A stretch of 64,000 nucleotides of DNA from the NCBI GenBank assembly GCA_963846315.1, contig CAWJVM010000008.1, positions 62,001 through 126,000 of the forward strand. Direction: 5' to 3'. This DNA comes from RPQJ01 sp963846315. GTDB lineage: Bacteria > Pseudomonadota > Gammaproteobacteria > Steroidobacterales > Steroidobacteraceae. The translations under genes and the position numbers were made by a program. Shown here piece by piece: positions 24,798 through 33,507 of this stretch (position 1 is the first letter of the stretch; every line of letters begins with the position of its first letter). The notes under the pieces are model-generated. The model had not been told where the DNA came from, did no database searches, and worked only from the letters and a program-made list of their open reading frames with translations.

Positions 24798-27527
24798 TCA
24801 CTCCACCACGAACACGACTGCTGTCCGCGCAGGCACCGTGAAGCCTCCCGTCGCCGCGTCGTAGCGGGACTCTTCCGCTGCCCGACGATCGGCCGCGTCC
24901 GGCGCACGGTGCACCGGATGCAGGACGTAGTTCTTGCCGCGTTCGCCGTCGAACTGCAGCGCGTGCGGGGCGATGTCGACGTTGACCAGGTACAGGACCT
25001 CGCGGAAACACGCGCCCGCGTAGTTCCCACCCTGCAGGTGCCCGGCGATCACTGTCGGCACCTGGCTTGGGCCGGTGTTCAGGAAGTGCAATCGCGCCTC
25101 GACGTCGGCTGCGCTGCGCAGCCGGAACAGGGTCGAACTGGCACGGATCCGCAGCAGGTCCTCGAATGCGGTCCGGGTCCACTCGATGTCGGCGGGCGCT
25201 GGCCGCAGCCGCGCGTCGGCCAGGCGCGGCCGCATCAGCGGCCAGCTGGTCGCGTTGTCCGGCGCAGGCGGCAGGCCGGTACCGAAATGATTGACCTGGC
25301 CCGTCCAGTCGATGCGGTTGAACCAGTCGCCCGAGTCGAAGCTGTTGCGGTCCATGGACTTGCTGCGCAGCAGCTCGACGCCGGCGTGGTAGTAGGCGAT
25401 ACCCTGGCTGAATGCGTTCAGCGCGACGGCGAGGACCTGCACGCGCGCGCGTTCGGCGCCGGACGTGGCGAGCGGCAGCTTGAAGGCGTTCAGGTCGTAG
25501 AGCGTCTGGTTGTCGTGGTTCTCGAAGTAATTCACGACTTCCCCGGGCGACGTCACGTACCCGGCGGGTTGGCTGCCCGCATACCGGATCTGCTCGAGCG
25601 GCACTTCGCGACCATCGTATGCAACCAGCCGAAAGTGACGGAGCGACCCCGCCAGCCCCACGCGCACCATGTCGGCCGTGCGCATCAGGTCAGCCTCGTT
25701 CACGTCCGCCGGCGCGTCGGCGTTCGGGGCGTAATGCAGTCCGTTGACGTAACCCTGAGCGCTCACCTCGCGCAAGCCGCTGTCGCTGGCGCCGCCGCCG
25801 CGGATCGCGTCACGCGCGCGGTCGCTGAAGGTGCCGATGCCGCTGCCGTTGAGCGACAGCTGCGAGGCCTGCACGAAGCGCGCGCCGTCGGCCACTTCGC
25901 CAAAGTTCCAGCCTTCACCGATCAGCAGCACGTCGCGCCCGGTCGCGGCATTGACTCGCTGCTGCAGTTGTTCCATGGCGGCGCGCGGCTGGTGACCCAT
26001 GAGGTCGAACCGGAACGAGTCGACGTGATAGTCGCGTGCCCAGGTCACTGCCGAGTCGATCATCAGCCTGGCCATCATGCGGTGCTCGGTGGCCGTATTC
26101 GCGCAGCAGGTCGAGTTCGCGACGCGGCCGGCGGCGTCGAGCCGGTGGTAGTAGCCGGGGACGATGCGGTCGAGCACCGACCAGCGATCCTGCCCGGCTG
26201 CGTAGGTGTGGTTGTAGACGACGTCCATGCCGACCCGCAGGCCGGCGCGGTGCAGCGCCTGCACCATGCGGCGGAACTCGACGATGCGCACCGCGCCGTC
26301 GGCCGGATCAGTGGCGTAGCTGCCCTCGGGGGCCGTGTAGTGCACTGGGTCGTAGCCCCAGTTGAAGCAGTCGTGCGCGCTCACGGCGGTCACGGCCTGC
26401 TGCTGCGACTCGCCGGCGGGCGCGCCGGCAGGGGAGGGCGTCACGCAGTCGCGCTCCGGCACCGAGCCGAAGTCGAACGCCGGTAGCAGGTGCACTTCGG
26501 TCACGCCGGCGGCGGCGAGCGCCTGCAGATGACGCATGCCGTCCGTCCCTGCCTGGGTGAAGGCGAGGTACTTGCCACGGTACTCCGGTCGCACCGTGGC
26601 GTCGCTGATCGAAAAGTCGCGGACGTGAAGTTCGTAGATCACCGCGTCGGTGGGTGCCTGCGCGCGGGTGGGCGCCGGCGTCTGGTCCCAGCCCGGCGGT
26701 TTCAGTTGCGGCGATTCCAGGTTCGCCACGTAACCGCGACGTGAATCGGTCGTCAGGCTGATCGCGTAAGGATCCGTCACACGATTGCGGACGAGCCCGG
26801 CGCCGTCGACGTTCACATCGACGAGGAACGTGTAGTAATTGCCGGAGAGATCGCGGTCCATGACCGTTGACCAGAGGCCGGTCCGCGCGTCACGCTGCAT
26901 TGGCTCCAGCGACAGCGCGGGACCGCGGCCGTTGCGGTGCAGGCACAGCGCAACGTTGCGCGCGGTCGGTGCCCACAGCGCAAACTTCGTGTGACCGGAC
27001 GTAACCGTCGTGCCGAGTGCCGCTGCCTCGGCCGCCGCATACAGCTCGTCCAGCGCACCGGGAGACTGCACGCGCGTCGCCCGCAGCACGCGTCCAGCGG
27101 CATCCTCCTGCACGAGCAGCAACTGTTCGCGGTGGAGTTCGCGCAGGGCCTCTGCGCTGGACGACACACGAAGAGTGACGCCGGCTGCCACATGACGAAA
27201 GCGCGCAGCCACTGCGGGTGGCGGCGCATCGGAATGCACCTGCAGTTCCAGCGTACCGTCGGCGCCTGCGACCTGGTGGCCGCGCTCCGCGGTCATGCGG
27301 CCGTCGGCCGAATGATGCAGCCGGAATTGACCGTCGGCCTCGACGCCGGGCCAGCGCAGCAGCCAGGGGTCGAGCCAGAGTGCGCGCGCTTCGGGCAGCG
27401 GTGCCGGGCCAGCGGGCTGCAGCACGGTCGCAAAACTTTCGGCATCGCAGTCGGCAAGGGCCGGTGACGCCGCGGCCGGCATCACCAGCGCGGCGTACAG
27501 TACGCCGCCTGCAATCAGCGCCCTCAT
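24798..27527 (-). CDS. Secreted pullulanase-type alpha-1,6-glucosidase (GH13)
   Basis: 909 residues, with a signal peptide (ALIAGGVLYAALVMPAAASPALA). It debranches alpha-1,6 links in pullulan or starch-like glucans. A CBM48-like module precedes the catalytic barrel (FALWAPTARNVALCLH near 195, GNYYTFLVDV near 235). GH13 signatures: NWGYDPVHYTAPEGSY near 393, VGMDVVYNHT near 432, nucleophile Asp in FRFDLMGHQ near 506, acid/base Glu in LIGEGWNFGE near 537, and YFENHDNQTLYDLNAFKLP near 673. It lies downstream of the galactosidase-like and methyltransferase genes, across a gene remnant, on the same strand. Confidence 0.92.
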   Translation of the reverse strand: MRALIAGGVLYAALVMPAAASPALADCDAESFATVLQPAGPAPLPEARALWLDPWLLRWPGVEADGQFRLHHSADGRMTAERGHQVAGADGTLELQVHSDAPPPAVAARFRHVAAGVTLRVSSSAEALRELHREQLLLVQEDAAGRVLRATRVQSPGALDELYAAAEAAALGTTVTSGHTKFALWAPTARNVALCLHRNGRGPALSLEPMQRDARTGLWSTVMDRDLSGNYYTFLVDVNVDGAGLVRNRVTDPYAISLTTDSRRGYVANLESPQLKPPGWDQTPAPTRAQAPTDAVIYELHVRDFSISDATVRPEYRGKYLAFTQAGTDGMRHLQALAAAGVTEVHLLPAFDFGSVPERDCVTPSPAGAPAGESQQQAVTAVSAHDCFNWGYDPVHYTAPEGSYATDPADGAVRIVEFRRMVQALHRAGLRVGMDVVYNHTYAAGQDRWSVLDRIVPGYYHRLDAAGRVANSTCCANTATEHRMMARLMIDSAVTWARDYHVDSFRFDLMGHQPRAAMEQLQQRVNAATGRDVLLIGEGWNFGEVADGARFVQASQLSLNGSGIGTFSDRARDAIRGGGASDSGLREVSAQGYVNGLHYAPNADAPADVNEADLMRTADMVRVGLAGSLRHFRLVAYDGREVPLEQIRYAGSQPAGYVTSPGEVVNYFENHDNQTLYDLNAFKLPLATSGAERARVQVLAVALNAFSQGIAYYHAGVELLRSKSMDRNSFDSGDWFNRIDWTGQVNHFGTGLPPAPDNATSWPLMRPRLADARLRPAPADIEWTRTAFEDLLRIRASSTLFRLRSAADVEARLHFLNTGPSQVPTVIAGHLQGGNYAGACFREVLYLVNVDIAPHALQFDGERGKNYVLHPVHRAPDAADRRAAEESRYDAATGGFTVPARTAVVFVVE

Positions 27528-27552
27528 CAGTTCGACATCGCCTTGCAGCCCG

Positions 27553-27657
27553 CTACTTCACGCCTTCGGACCTGCACGGGTTTCCCAGCCAGGGCAGCGG
27601 CATGGTGGGGTCACCATCGAAGGAGCGGCGGGTGCCGTTGACGGTCAGGGTGATCAT
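27553..27657 (-). pseudogene. Remnant of an isoquinoline 1-oxidoreductase alpha subunit
   Basis: A 34-residue frame on the minus strand starts MITLTVNGTRRSFDGDPTMP. This is the N-terminal ferredoxin-like strand and turn of the small 2Fe-2S subunit of molybdenum hydroxylases (IorA type), whose family continues PLLWYLRD and then carries the first iron-sulfur Cys cluster. Here homology stops after MPLPW and a stop follows 12 codons later, with no Cys cluster and no large subunit nearby. Best read as the 5' end of a deleted gene. It lies in the 276-bp gap between the pullulanase and galactosidase genes. Confidence 0.7.
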
Positions 27658-27803
27658 CGTGGCTCCGGGGCGGGCGCAGGGCTGCGCAGGACTGCGAGAA
27701 TGGCACCGAATGGCAAGGAGGATCAAACGGCCCGCCCAGCCAGAGTGGGAAAAGCTGCTTGCTTCTTGATACCGGTCGAGCGGCGCCTTGATGACCGGTA
27801 CGC

Positions 27804-29828
27804 CTATTCAGCTGCGAGGTTCCATACCCGCACTTCCAGCGGCTGCAGGGTGACCGTGACTGCCCGGCCCGCGCGCCAGCGCTGCGATGGTCGAGCGGTC
27901 CCGGCGTAAGCCGGGGACGCGACCCATTCAAGGGCTTCCGTAGCCGGCAGTTCCAGTACCGCGCCGACATCGAGTTCGAAGCGGCGCGGCGCGTTCGTTG
28001 GATTGCGCAGCGCGACGAACGCGCGGCCAGGCGCCCAGCCCGCCCAGCCATAGACCTCGCCGCGAGCAGGATCGCCGCCGATCCAGTGACTGTCGCGCAA
28101 CACGACCGCGTTCGCCCGTGCCCACTTTGCGGCGTTCGCCAGGTCGTCCCAGTTCTGCTCGTTCAAGAGGTCCGGCGACACGTACATTTCCTGCAACCCG
28201 GTGCCGCTCGCGAAGTACGAGCGCACCTCGTCGGCGAAATCGTCGCCCGGATCGGTATCCAGGCCCCGCGCCTTGCGCGCGTAGATGATGCCGTGGAGCA
28301 TCAGCGAGTTCAGCGGAAACAGCGGTCCAATGCGTACCACGCCGCCATAGGTGTCGGCATCGCGATACGTGATCCAGCGCTGGCGGTCCGTCCCGACGCC
28401 CGCGAACGAGTGGTCCTCGCCGCCACGCCAGATGGAATCCGCCGTGCGCAGCCAGAACGGCGAGGGCCAGGTGCCCGTCGTGAGGTTGATGAACAAGTCG
28501 GGCTTGATCGCACGCAGATCGTCGATCAGCGCGATGGCCGCTGCGAAATCGCTGTCGAACTCGCTGCCCGGCGTGACCTTGTCCGGGCTGCCGGTGCCGT
28601 CGAGCTTGAACTGGTTGATGCCGTAGCGGCGCAGCAGTTCGGTCGTCGTGGCGTGAAACAGCGCGAAGTACCGCGGTCCCGACAGCGCAAGGCCCTGGTC
28701 GTCCACTTCGTAGCCGCCGCTGCGAGCGGTGGCGAGACGCGCCTGGCGTGGCGGCCCGTAGCCGCCCCAGGGAGAAAGCCACATGCCCGGACCCGCGCCG
28801 ATCTTCGCGGTGGCGGCACGCAGTGGCGCAAAACCCGACGGAAAGTCCTTGCTGAACTGCCACAGCCGCGACGTGTCGTCCCACCCGTCATCGAACAAGA
28901 ACGAATCCATGCGCACGCCTCGCGCACGCACCAGTTGTTCACCGTACTTGCCGACGACCGCCAGTGCCTCGGCCTCCGTGTACGGCGTGAAATAGCCGAT
29001 GTCGTACCACGAGTTGTAATGCAGGAACGGGCGGAACGGAGCAGCGCGCTCGTTCTCGAGGTAGGCCTGGAAGCCGCGGCGCAGCTGTCCCGCGGGCGCG
29101 ACTCCGAGCACGGCCGAGTACTGCACCGGTACGCCGGCACGCAGTGGCAGTGCGCGACGCAAGGGCATGCTCGCGTGGCCGCCGATCGTCTTCGCTTCCG
29201 CCACAGGATGCTCGAACGCATAGAACGCATCGTCCGTGACCACCGGTGAACCGCTCACCGTGCCGAGCACCCGTGCGCCCGGCAAGTCGAGTTCGATCAG
29301 CGACACCGAATGCAGGTCGGCGCCCTGCGCGGCGACGATCTCGACGTCCTCGCGCACGTAGTTCGCGCCGTCGCGCAGCACTGCACGCCACCGCACTCGC
29401 AGTTTTGAACTCGCGTCGACGAGCGTGGCCTGCAGCGCCTGGCCGGCGCGGCGATCGGCAGCTCGCGCCGAGCCGGGTAGTGCATCGATGCGATGGCAGG
29501 TCACCGGGCCTTCGAGCTGGAACTGGCTCGCTGAACGTTGCGCACGATCTGCGCGCAGTGTCGCGGCGAAGAGTTCGCCCGTCAGCGGCTGAGTGCGGCC
29601 CGTGAAGTGATTGACCAACGATCGGGGTCTTAATCCGCCGTCGCTACTCTCCACGCTGAACTCGACCGCCTGGTTCGAAAGCTGCCCTGCGTCGCCGCTG
29701 ATCGCACACTGGGCGACGCCTGGTGCCAGCGGCAACCAGGGAGCAGGGAGCCCGTCCGCCTGCGCGGCGCTGCAGGACGCGGCCACGCAGAACACCAACG
29801 CCAGTGCCGGACGGACGAGCAGAGCCAT
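27804..29828 (-). CDS. Secreted GH36-like (clan GH-D) glycoside hydrolase, putative alpha-galactosidase
   Basis: 674 residues with a signal peptide (LVRPALALVFCVAASCSAAQA). An N-terminal beta-sandwich (to about 260) is followed by a TIM barrel and a C-terminal sheet. Barrel motifs: SFLFDDGWDD near 310, GMWLSPWGGYGPP near 345, FKLDGTGSPD near 404 with the likely nucleophile Asp, and IWRGGEDHSF near 468 holding a candidate acid/base Asp. This order fits clan GH-D. Some databases mislabel such proteins as enterotoxin; I see no toxin feature. Substrate is unproven. It starts 22 nt after the methyltransferase gene stop, so the two are probably cotranscribed. Confidence 0.75.
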   Translation of the reverse strand: MALLVRPALALVFCVAASCSAAQADGLPAPWLPLAPGVAQCAISGDAGQLSNQAVEFSVESSDGGLRPRSLVNHFTGRTQPLTGELFAATLRADRAQRSASQFQLEGPVTCHRIDALPGSARAADRRAGQALQATLVDASSKLRVRWRAVLRDGANYVREDVEIVAAQGADLHSVSLIELDLPGARVLGTVSGSPVVTDDAFYAFEHPVAEAKTIGGHASMPLRRALPLRAGVPVQYSAVLGVAPAGQLRRGFQAYLENERAAPFRPFLHYNSWYDIGYFTPYTEAEALAVVGKYGEQLVRARGVRMDSFLFDDGWDDTSRLWQFSKDFPSGFAPLRAATAKIGAGPGMWLSPWGGYGPPRQARLATARSGGYEVDDQGLALSGPRYFALFHATTTELLRRYGINQFKLDGTGSPDKVTPGSEFDSDFAAAIALIDDLRAIKPDLFINLTTGTWPSPFWLRTADSIWRGGEDHSFAGVGTDRQRWITYRDADTYGGVVRIGPLFPLNSLMLHGIIYARKARGLDTDPGDDFADEVRSYFASGTGLQEMYVSPDLLNEQNWDDLANAAKWARANAVVLRDSHWIGGDPARGEVYGWAGWAPGRAFVALRNPTNAPRRFELDVGAVLELPATEALEWVASPAYAGTARPSQRWRAGRAVTVTLQPLEVRVWNLAAE

Positions 29829-29850
29829 GGTTCGAACGCCCGGCGACGGG

Positions 29851-30690
29851 TCAGTGCTTCGGCTTCACGAACCGCAGCGTCATGCGGTCGCTTTCACCGA
29901 TGGCCGCGAATTTCGCCTTGTCCTGGTCGCCCAGGGCGAACGTCGGCGGCAAGGTCCACACGCCTTTCGGCCAGTCCGTCGTGTCCTTCGGGTTGGCATT
30001 GATCTCGGACTCGCCGTCGAACCTGAATCCGGCCTTCTCCGCGAGGGCACGCACGGTCGAGACCTTGATGTAGCCGCTCTCGCGTTCGCGTTCTGCGCTC
30101 GCGGATTCGGGCAGCCGGTGATCCTCGATGCCGAGCACGCCACCCGGCTTGAGCATCGCGAAAATCTCGCGGAACGCCGCTTCGCTGTAGTCGGCCTTGT
30201 CGGGCTGCATGTAACCCATCTTCCAGTTATGCACGTTGCGGAACGTGAGTACGACGTCGGCCGTGCCCGGCGCGACGCCCGTGCCGCCGAAGACCGTCGG
30301 GAAATTCGCACGCTGGACCTTGCCGAAGAGCGCCGGGTTGGCATCGAACCGCTTGGCCATCGACTCGGCACCCTTGCCGGCCGGAGCAGCGGCGATCAGC
30401 GTGCCTTTCGCGGCCAGGTAGGGTGCGAGGATCTCGGTGTACCAGCCGCCGCCGGGCCACAGTTCGACGACAGTGTCCCTGGGCTTGACGCCGAAGAAGC
30501 TCAGCGTCTGGACGGGGTGACGATACGCGTCGCGCGCACGGTTGGCTTCAGTGCGCTGCGGGCCGGCCACGGCCTGCTTGAGTGCCTGCTTTGCGGCGTC
30601 ACCCAGGCCGTCGTTGTCCCTGGCGTGAAGTGTCGCTCCCGTCAACAAGCCGACGCCCGCGAGTGTCGCCGCAATGATGGTCAGACGCAT
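29851..30690 (-). CDS. Predicted methyltransferase with signal peptide
   Basis: 279 residues. The N-terminus is a clear signal peptide (RLTIIAATLAGVGLLTGATLHA). The rest is a class I SAM-dependent methyltransferase fold: DTVVELWPGGGWYTEILAPY as motif I near 70, GTADVVLTFRNVHNW near 142, and LKPGGVLGIEDH near 180. The GGGWYTE form is typical of a known group of exported predicted methyltransferases whose methyl donor in the periplasm is unexplained. Start is the ATG at 30690 with AGGAGG just upstream; the longer frame reaches into non-coding DNA. Likely first gene of a unit with the galactosidase-like gene. Confidence 0.85.
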   Translation of the reverse strand: MRLTIIAATLAGVGLLTGATLHARDNDGLGDAAKQALKQAVAGPQRTEANRARDAYRHPVQTLSFFGVKPRDTVVELWPGGGWYTEILAPYLAAKGTLIAAAPAGKGAESMAKRFDANPALFGKVQRANFPTVFGGTGVAPGTADVVLTFRNVHNWKMGYMQPDKADYSEAAFREIFAMLKPGGVLGIEDHRLPESASAERERESGYIKVSTVRALAEKAGFRFDGESEINANPKDTTDWPKGVWTLPPTFALGDQDKAKFAAIGESDRMTLRFVKPKH

Positions 30691-30766
30691 GGTTCCCTCC
30701 TGGTCGATTGCAATTCGAGTCGCGCAGCATGTGCGGCGGTCCGGACGGATGCAAGCGCTGCAGGTC

Positions 30767-32560
30767 CTAGGGCTCGCGTTCGAAGCGCATGACGCCGGAC
30801 GCCCGGAAACCACTCAGTGCCCGTTGGTACGCGGCGCTGCATGCGTCGCCGCGTTCTGCGATGGCCCTGGGCGAAAGCCTGCTCATGAAATTGCCGAAGT
30901 CCCGGTGCACGGCATCGGTGCCGCAGCGGGCGTGCAGCCAGAGGTTGAGACCGAGGTAGACGTCGTCGGGCGAACTGGCAACGTAGCCGCTCAAGAGTGT
31001 CGGCAGCATCGTGGTGGGCGGCATCTCCGAGCAGCACCGCAGCTTCTTGCCCGGCACGGATGAAATGAGGTGGAAGAACGTGGTGCGCGTGTCGGCGATC
31101 TGCCGGAATCCGCTGTAGTCGTACTGGAAGCCGCCGGTGCTGGAAAACGTGTGCGGTTGATGGTCGCCGAATACCAGCAGGACGAACGGGCGTCCGGTCC
31201 GTGCTTCGATGTCGGCGAGATAGTCCTGCAGCGACCGCACGGCAGCCGTCGTCGAGTCGAGCCGCCGCAGGTACTCGTGCAAGGCACAATTAGGGACGAA
31301 ATCCTTCGTGCCGGCGAACTGGACGGCAAACCCCGACGTGTCGGTTGCAGCACAGTCGTGCGGCGAGTGGTTCTCGATGAACAGGACATAACTGAAGAAG
31401 GGCGCGGCCGGTGCAGGTCCCAAGGCCGTGCGCACGCTGTCCGCCACTTCGCGGTCGGTCTTCATCCAGTCGCCGCGTCCCAGGTCGTGGCTGTCGAGAA
31501 TGGTTTCGAAGCCGTAGTGAGTGTACGCACGCCGGGCGTTGTAGAAATCGCCGCCGTGCGGAAAGAACGCCGACGTGTGATAGCCATGCCCGCGCAGGTA
31601 GGTCGCGATGCTGCGGTCCACGAACGGCGAGAGGGAGGCGTGCGTGTACATCCCGGAGTAGCCGAACAGTCGCGAGTCCAGGCCGACGATCGTTTCGAAC
31701 TCGGTGATCCAGGTGCCACCGCCCATCGCATTCACTCGCAGCAGGCCATTGGCTGCCGTGAGTTCGCCAGTGCGGAACAGGGCATCGTTCCAGTGGCCTT
31801 CGAGACGAAACGTCGCGCCCGGATCGAACGTCGACTCGGCGAGGACGACCATGATGTTTGGCTGCACTCGCGCGCCCGCTGTCGCTGTGCTGAAGTCCAT
31901 GTATTGCAGGACTGCAGCGCGCACTTCCTCCGGGCTCGGCGGTTCGACGCCCGCTTCATCCCGATAGATGTCGCCGGTCGACTGCGACTCGAGATGGTAC
32001 GAGTAGCCGAGAAAGGGCAGTGCACCCATCCTGTGGGCCAGGGCCGCGACGCCATCGAGCTGCCACGTCGAGTTGTCCAGCGCGGCAGCGGCATACAGTA
32101 CATTCAGTCGCACCAGGGCCAGCACGGCTACGATGCCGAGGGCGGCGAGGCGCAACCAGGGATCGCGTTTATTGATCCGTGTCCGGTAACTCCTGGCGAA
32201 TCGAGCGACAACGACCAGGCCGACGAGCAGCCAGCCCAGCACTGCGATCACGACGCCGACGGTGGCGACGTGGCGGGTCCAGTGGGGCAGGGCCAGCGCG
32301 TCCCAGAGTCCCGCGGGATTGGCCAGTGCAATCTTGATGTCGAGCACCGTCAGCGGCAGACCGGTGAGACCGATCTTGAGGTTGTTGATCCAGCTCAGCA
32401 GCAACTGCAGTGCCATCACCCCAGCCAGCGTCACCATGCCGAATGGCGCAGGCAGCAGGACACCACCGGCTGCCGCGAAGCCGAGCATCGCCCAGGTGGC
32501 CGACTGGACCGGCCACGCCAGCGTTGCCGCCGTGGCGCACGCGACCAGCAGCCCGGCCAA
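30767..32560 (-). CDS. LtaS/OpgB-like membrane alkaline-phosphatase superfamily enzyme
   Basis: About 597 residues from TTG 32560. Four to five transmembrane helices (to about 170) precede a periplasmic sulfatase-fold domain. Active-site features match lipoteichoic acid synthase: Glu in VVLAESTFDPG near 245, the nucleophile Thr in GGGTWITEFE near 283, and Asp-His in LVFGDHQPH near 440. Family members transfer phosphoglycerol from phosphatidylglycerol onto a glycan or lipid; OpgB does this to periplasmic glucans. The acceptor here is unknown. No ATG/GTG start exists near the expected N-terminus; a CTG at 32662 overlapping the previous gene stop would add 34 basic residues and is possible. Last gene of the sulfotransferase cassette. 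Confidence 0.8.
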   Translation of the reverse strand: MAGLLVACATAATLAWPVQSATWAMLGFAAAGGVLLPAPFGMVTLAGVMALQLLLSWINNLKIGLTGLPLTVLDIKIALANPAGLWDALALPHWTRHVATVGVVIAVLGWLLVGLVVVARFARSYRTRINKRDPWLRLAALGIVAVLALVRLNVLYAAAALDNSTWQLDGVAALAHRMGALPFLGYSYHLESQSTGDIYRDEAGVEPPSPEEVRAAVLQYMDFSTATAGARVQPNIMVVLAESTFDPGATFRLEGHWNDALFRTGELTAANGLLRVNAMGGGTWITEFETIVGLDSRLFGYSGMYTHASLSPFVDRSIATYLRGHGYHTSAFFPHGGDFYNARRAYTHYGFETILDSHDLGRGDWMKTDREVADSVRTALGPAPAAPFFSYVLFIENHSPHDCAATDTSGFAVQFAGTKDFVPNCALHEYLRRLDSTTAAVRSLQDYLADIEARTGRPFVLLVFGDHQPHTFSSTGGFQYDYSGFRQIADTRTTFFHLISSVPGKKLRCCSEMPPTTMLPTLLSGYVASSPDDVYLGLNLWLHARCGTDAVHRDFGNFMSRLSPRAIAERGDACSAAYQRALSGFRASGVMRFEREP

Positions 32561-32658
32561 CGTCCAACGCAGCCATGGCCAGCGGTCGCGGGTCGAGCCG
32601 CGGGTCAGCGAGATGCCCGCGGCCAGATTGGCGGCAAGCCGACGCGAGCGGCGGGCGA

Positions 32659-33390
32659 TCAGATAATCGCCGACTTTTCGTGACCGACGCGCAAATCTGT
32701 TTTCACCATGATGCTGGAAATGAGCCCCGCCTCGATCAGATTGTGGAACAGCGAAGCGTCCTCGCTGGAAAGATCCCGGTACTCCGGCACATCGGCACGA
32801 CCTGTTTTTATCGTTTGCACCGGCGAATAAAAGTAGGGATACGTGAGCCGGGGATCCTCGAGGATTCCATGGCGGAACGCGCAGAAACCGAGCCCCGTGA
32901 AGGCGCACGGCAGGTAAGGGCTGCCGGTCCGCTGAGTCCATTCGCTGATGCGGGTCGCGGTCAGCGCCTCGAAGCTGCCGTTCTTGACGAAATATTCGGT
33001 ATCGAACTTCTCGATCGCGCAGAAGTGCACCCGATCCTCCAGCATGTAAAGCCCGGACACGACCGGGTACTGCTCGGTCGCCTGGATCAGATCGAGGACG
33101 TCCCGGGAGCGAAATACCATGTCGCTGTCGATCCAGACCAGGACATCGTAAGGGACCGTTCCATTCCAGGGCTTCTGCACCGGCCCACGGTCGACCGACA
33201 GGCCCAGGCATTTTGCGCGCGCGATGTGCACGCAGCTCGAATAATGGTTGCTGAGCAACACGTTGAAGTGGCCGGACTTCAGCAGGTCGCTCAGCGTTTC
33301 GGTCCAGCTCCACAGGAAATTGTTCGAGAACGTGCGGCCAGGCACGCAGAACACGACGGTCTTCTTCGCAGGGGTGCTCGTCGAACTCAT
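32659..33390 (-). CDS. GT-A type glycosyltransferase
   Basis: 243 residues, soluble. KTVVFCVPGRTFSNNFLWSW at the N-terminus and DVLVWIDSDMVFRSRDV near 90-105 give a nucleotide-sugar-binding strand and a DxD metal motif (DSD). FTGLGFCAFRHGILE near 185 and SEDASLFHNLIEAG near 215 are the usual acceptor and exit loops of small GT-A enzymes. Donor and acceptor are unknown. The ATG at 33390 is chosen because the 27 residues before it are outside the fold. It lies between the Stf0-like gene and the LtaS-like gene on the same strand, its stop overlapping a possible CTG start of the latter. Confidence 0.8.
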   Translation of the reverse strand: MSSTSTPAKKTVVFCVPGRTFSNNFLWSWTETLSDLLKSGHFNVLLSNHYSSCVHIARAKCLGLSVDRGPVQKPWNGTVPYDVLVWIDSDMVFRSRDVLDLIQATEQYPVVSGLYMLEDRVHFCAIEKFDTEYFVKNGSFEALTATRISEWTQRTGSPYLPCAFTGLGFCAFRHGILEDPRLTYPYFYSPVQTIKTGRADVPEYRDLSSEDASLFHNLIEAGLISSIMVKTDLRVGHEKSAII

Positions 33391-33507
33391 GAAAATACCT
33401 GCCAGAGGCTGGGGAGGACCGGTGTTCCGGCATGAAAGGGCGTCCGCTGCCCACACCGGCAGGACGCGCAAGGGGGCGGTCCCGATTTGGTCTTGAGCAG
33501 CACCGGC

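Noticed and set aside
27710..27769. Frame MARRIKRPAQPEWEKLLAS on the plus strand
   Set aside because: Too short, in an intergenic gap, no homology or ribosome site that I can defend.
32663..33454. In-frame upstream extension of the LtaS-like gene to 33454
   Set aside because: It overlaps the glycosyltransferase gene in another frame and has no fold of its own.
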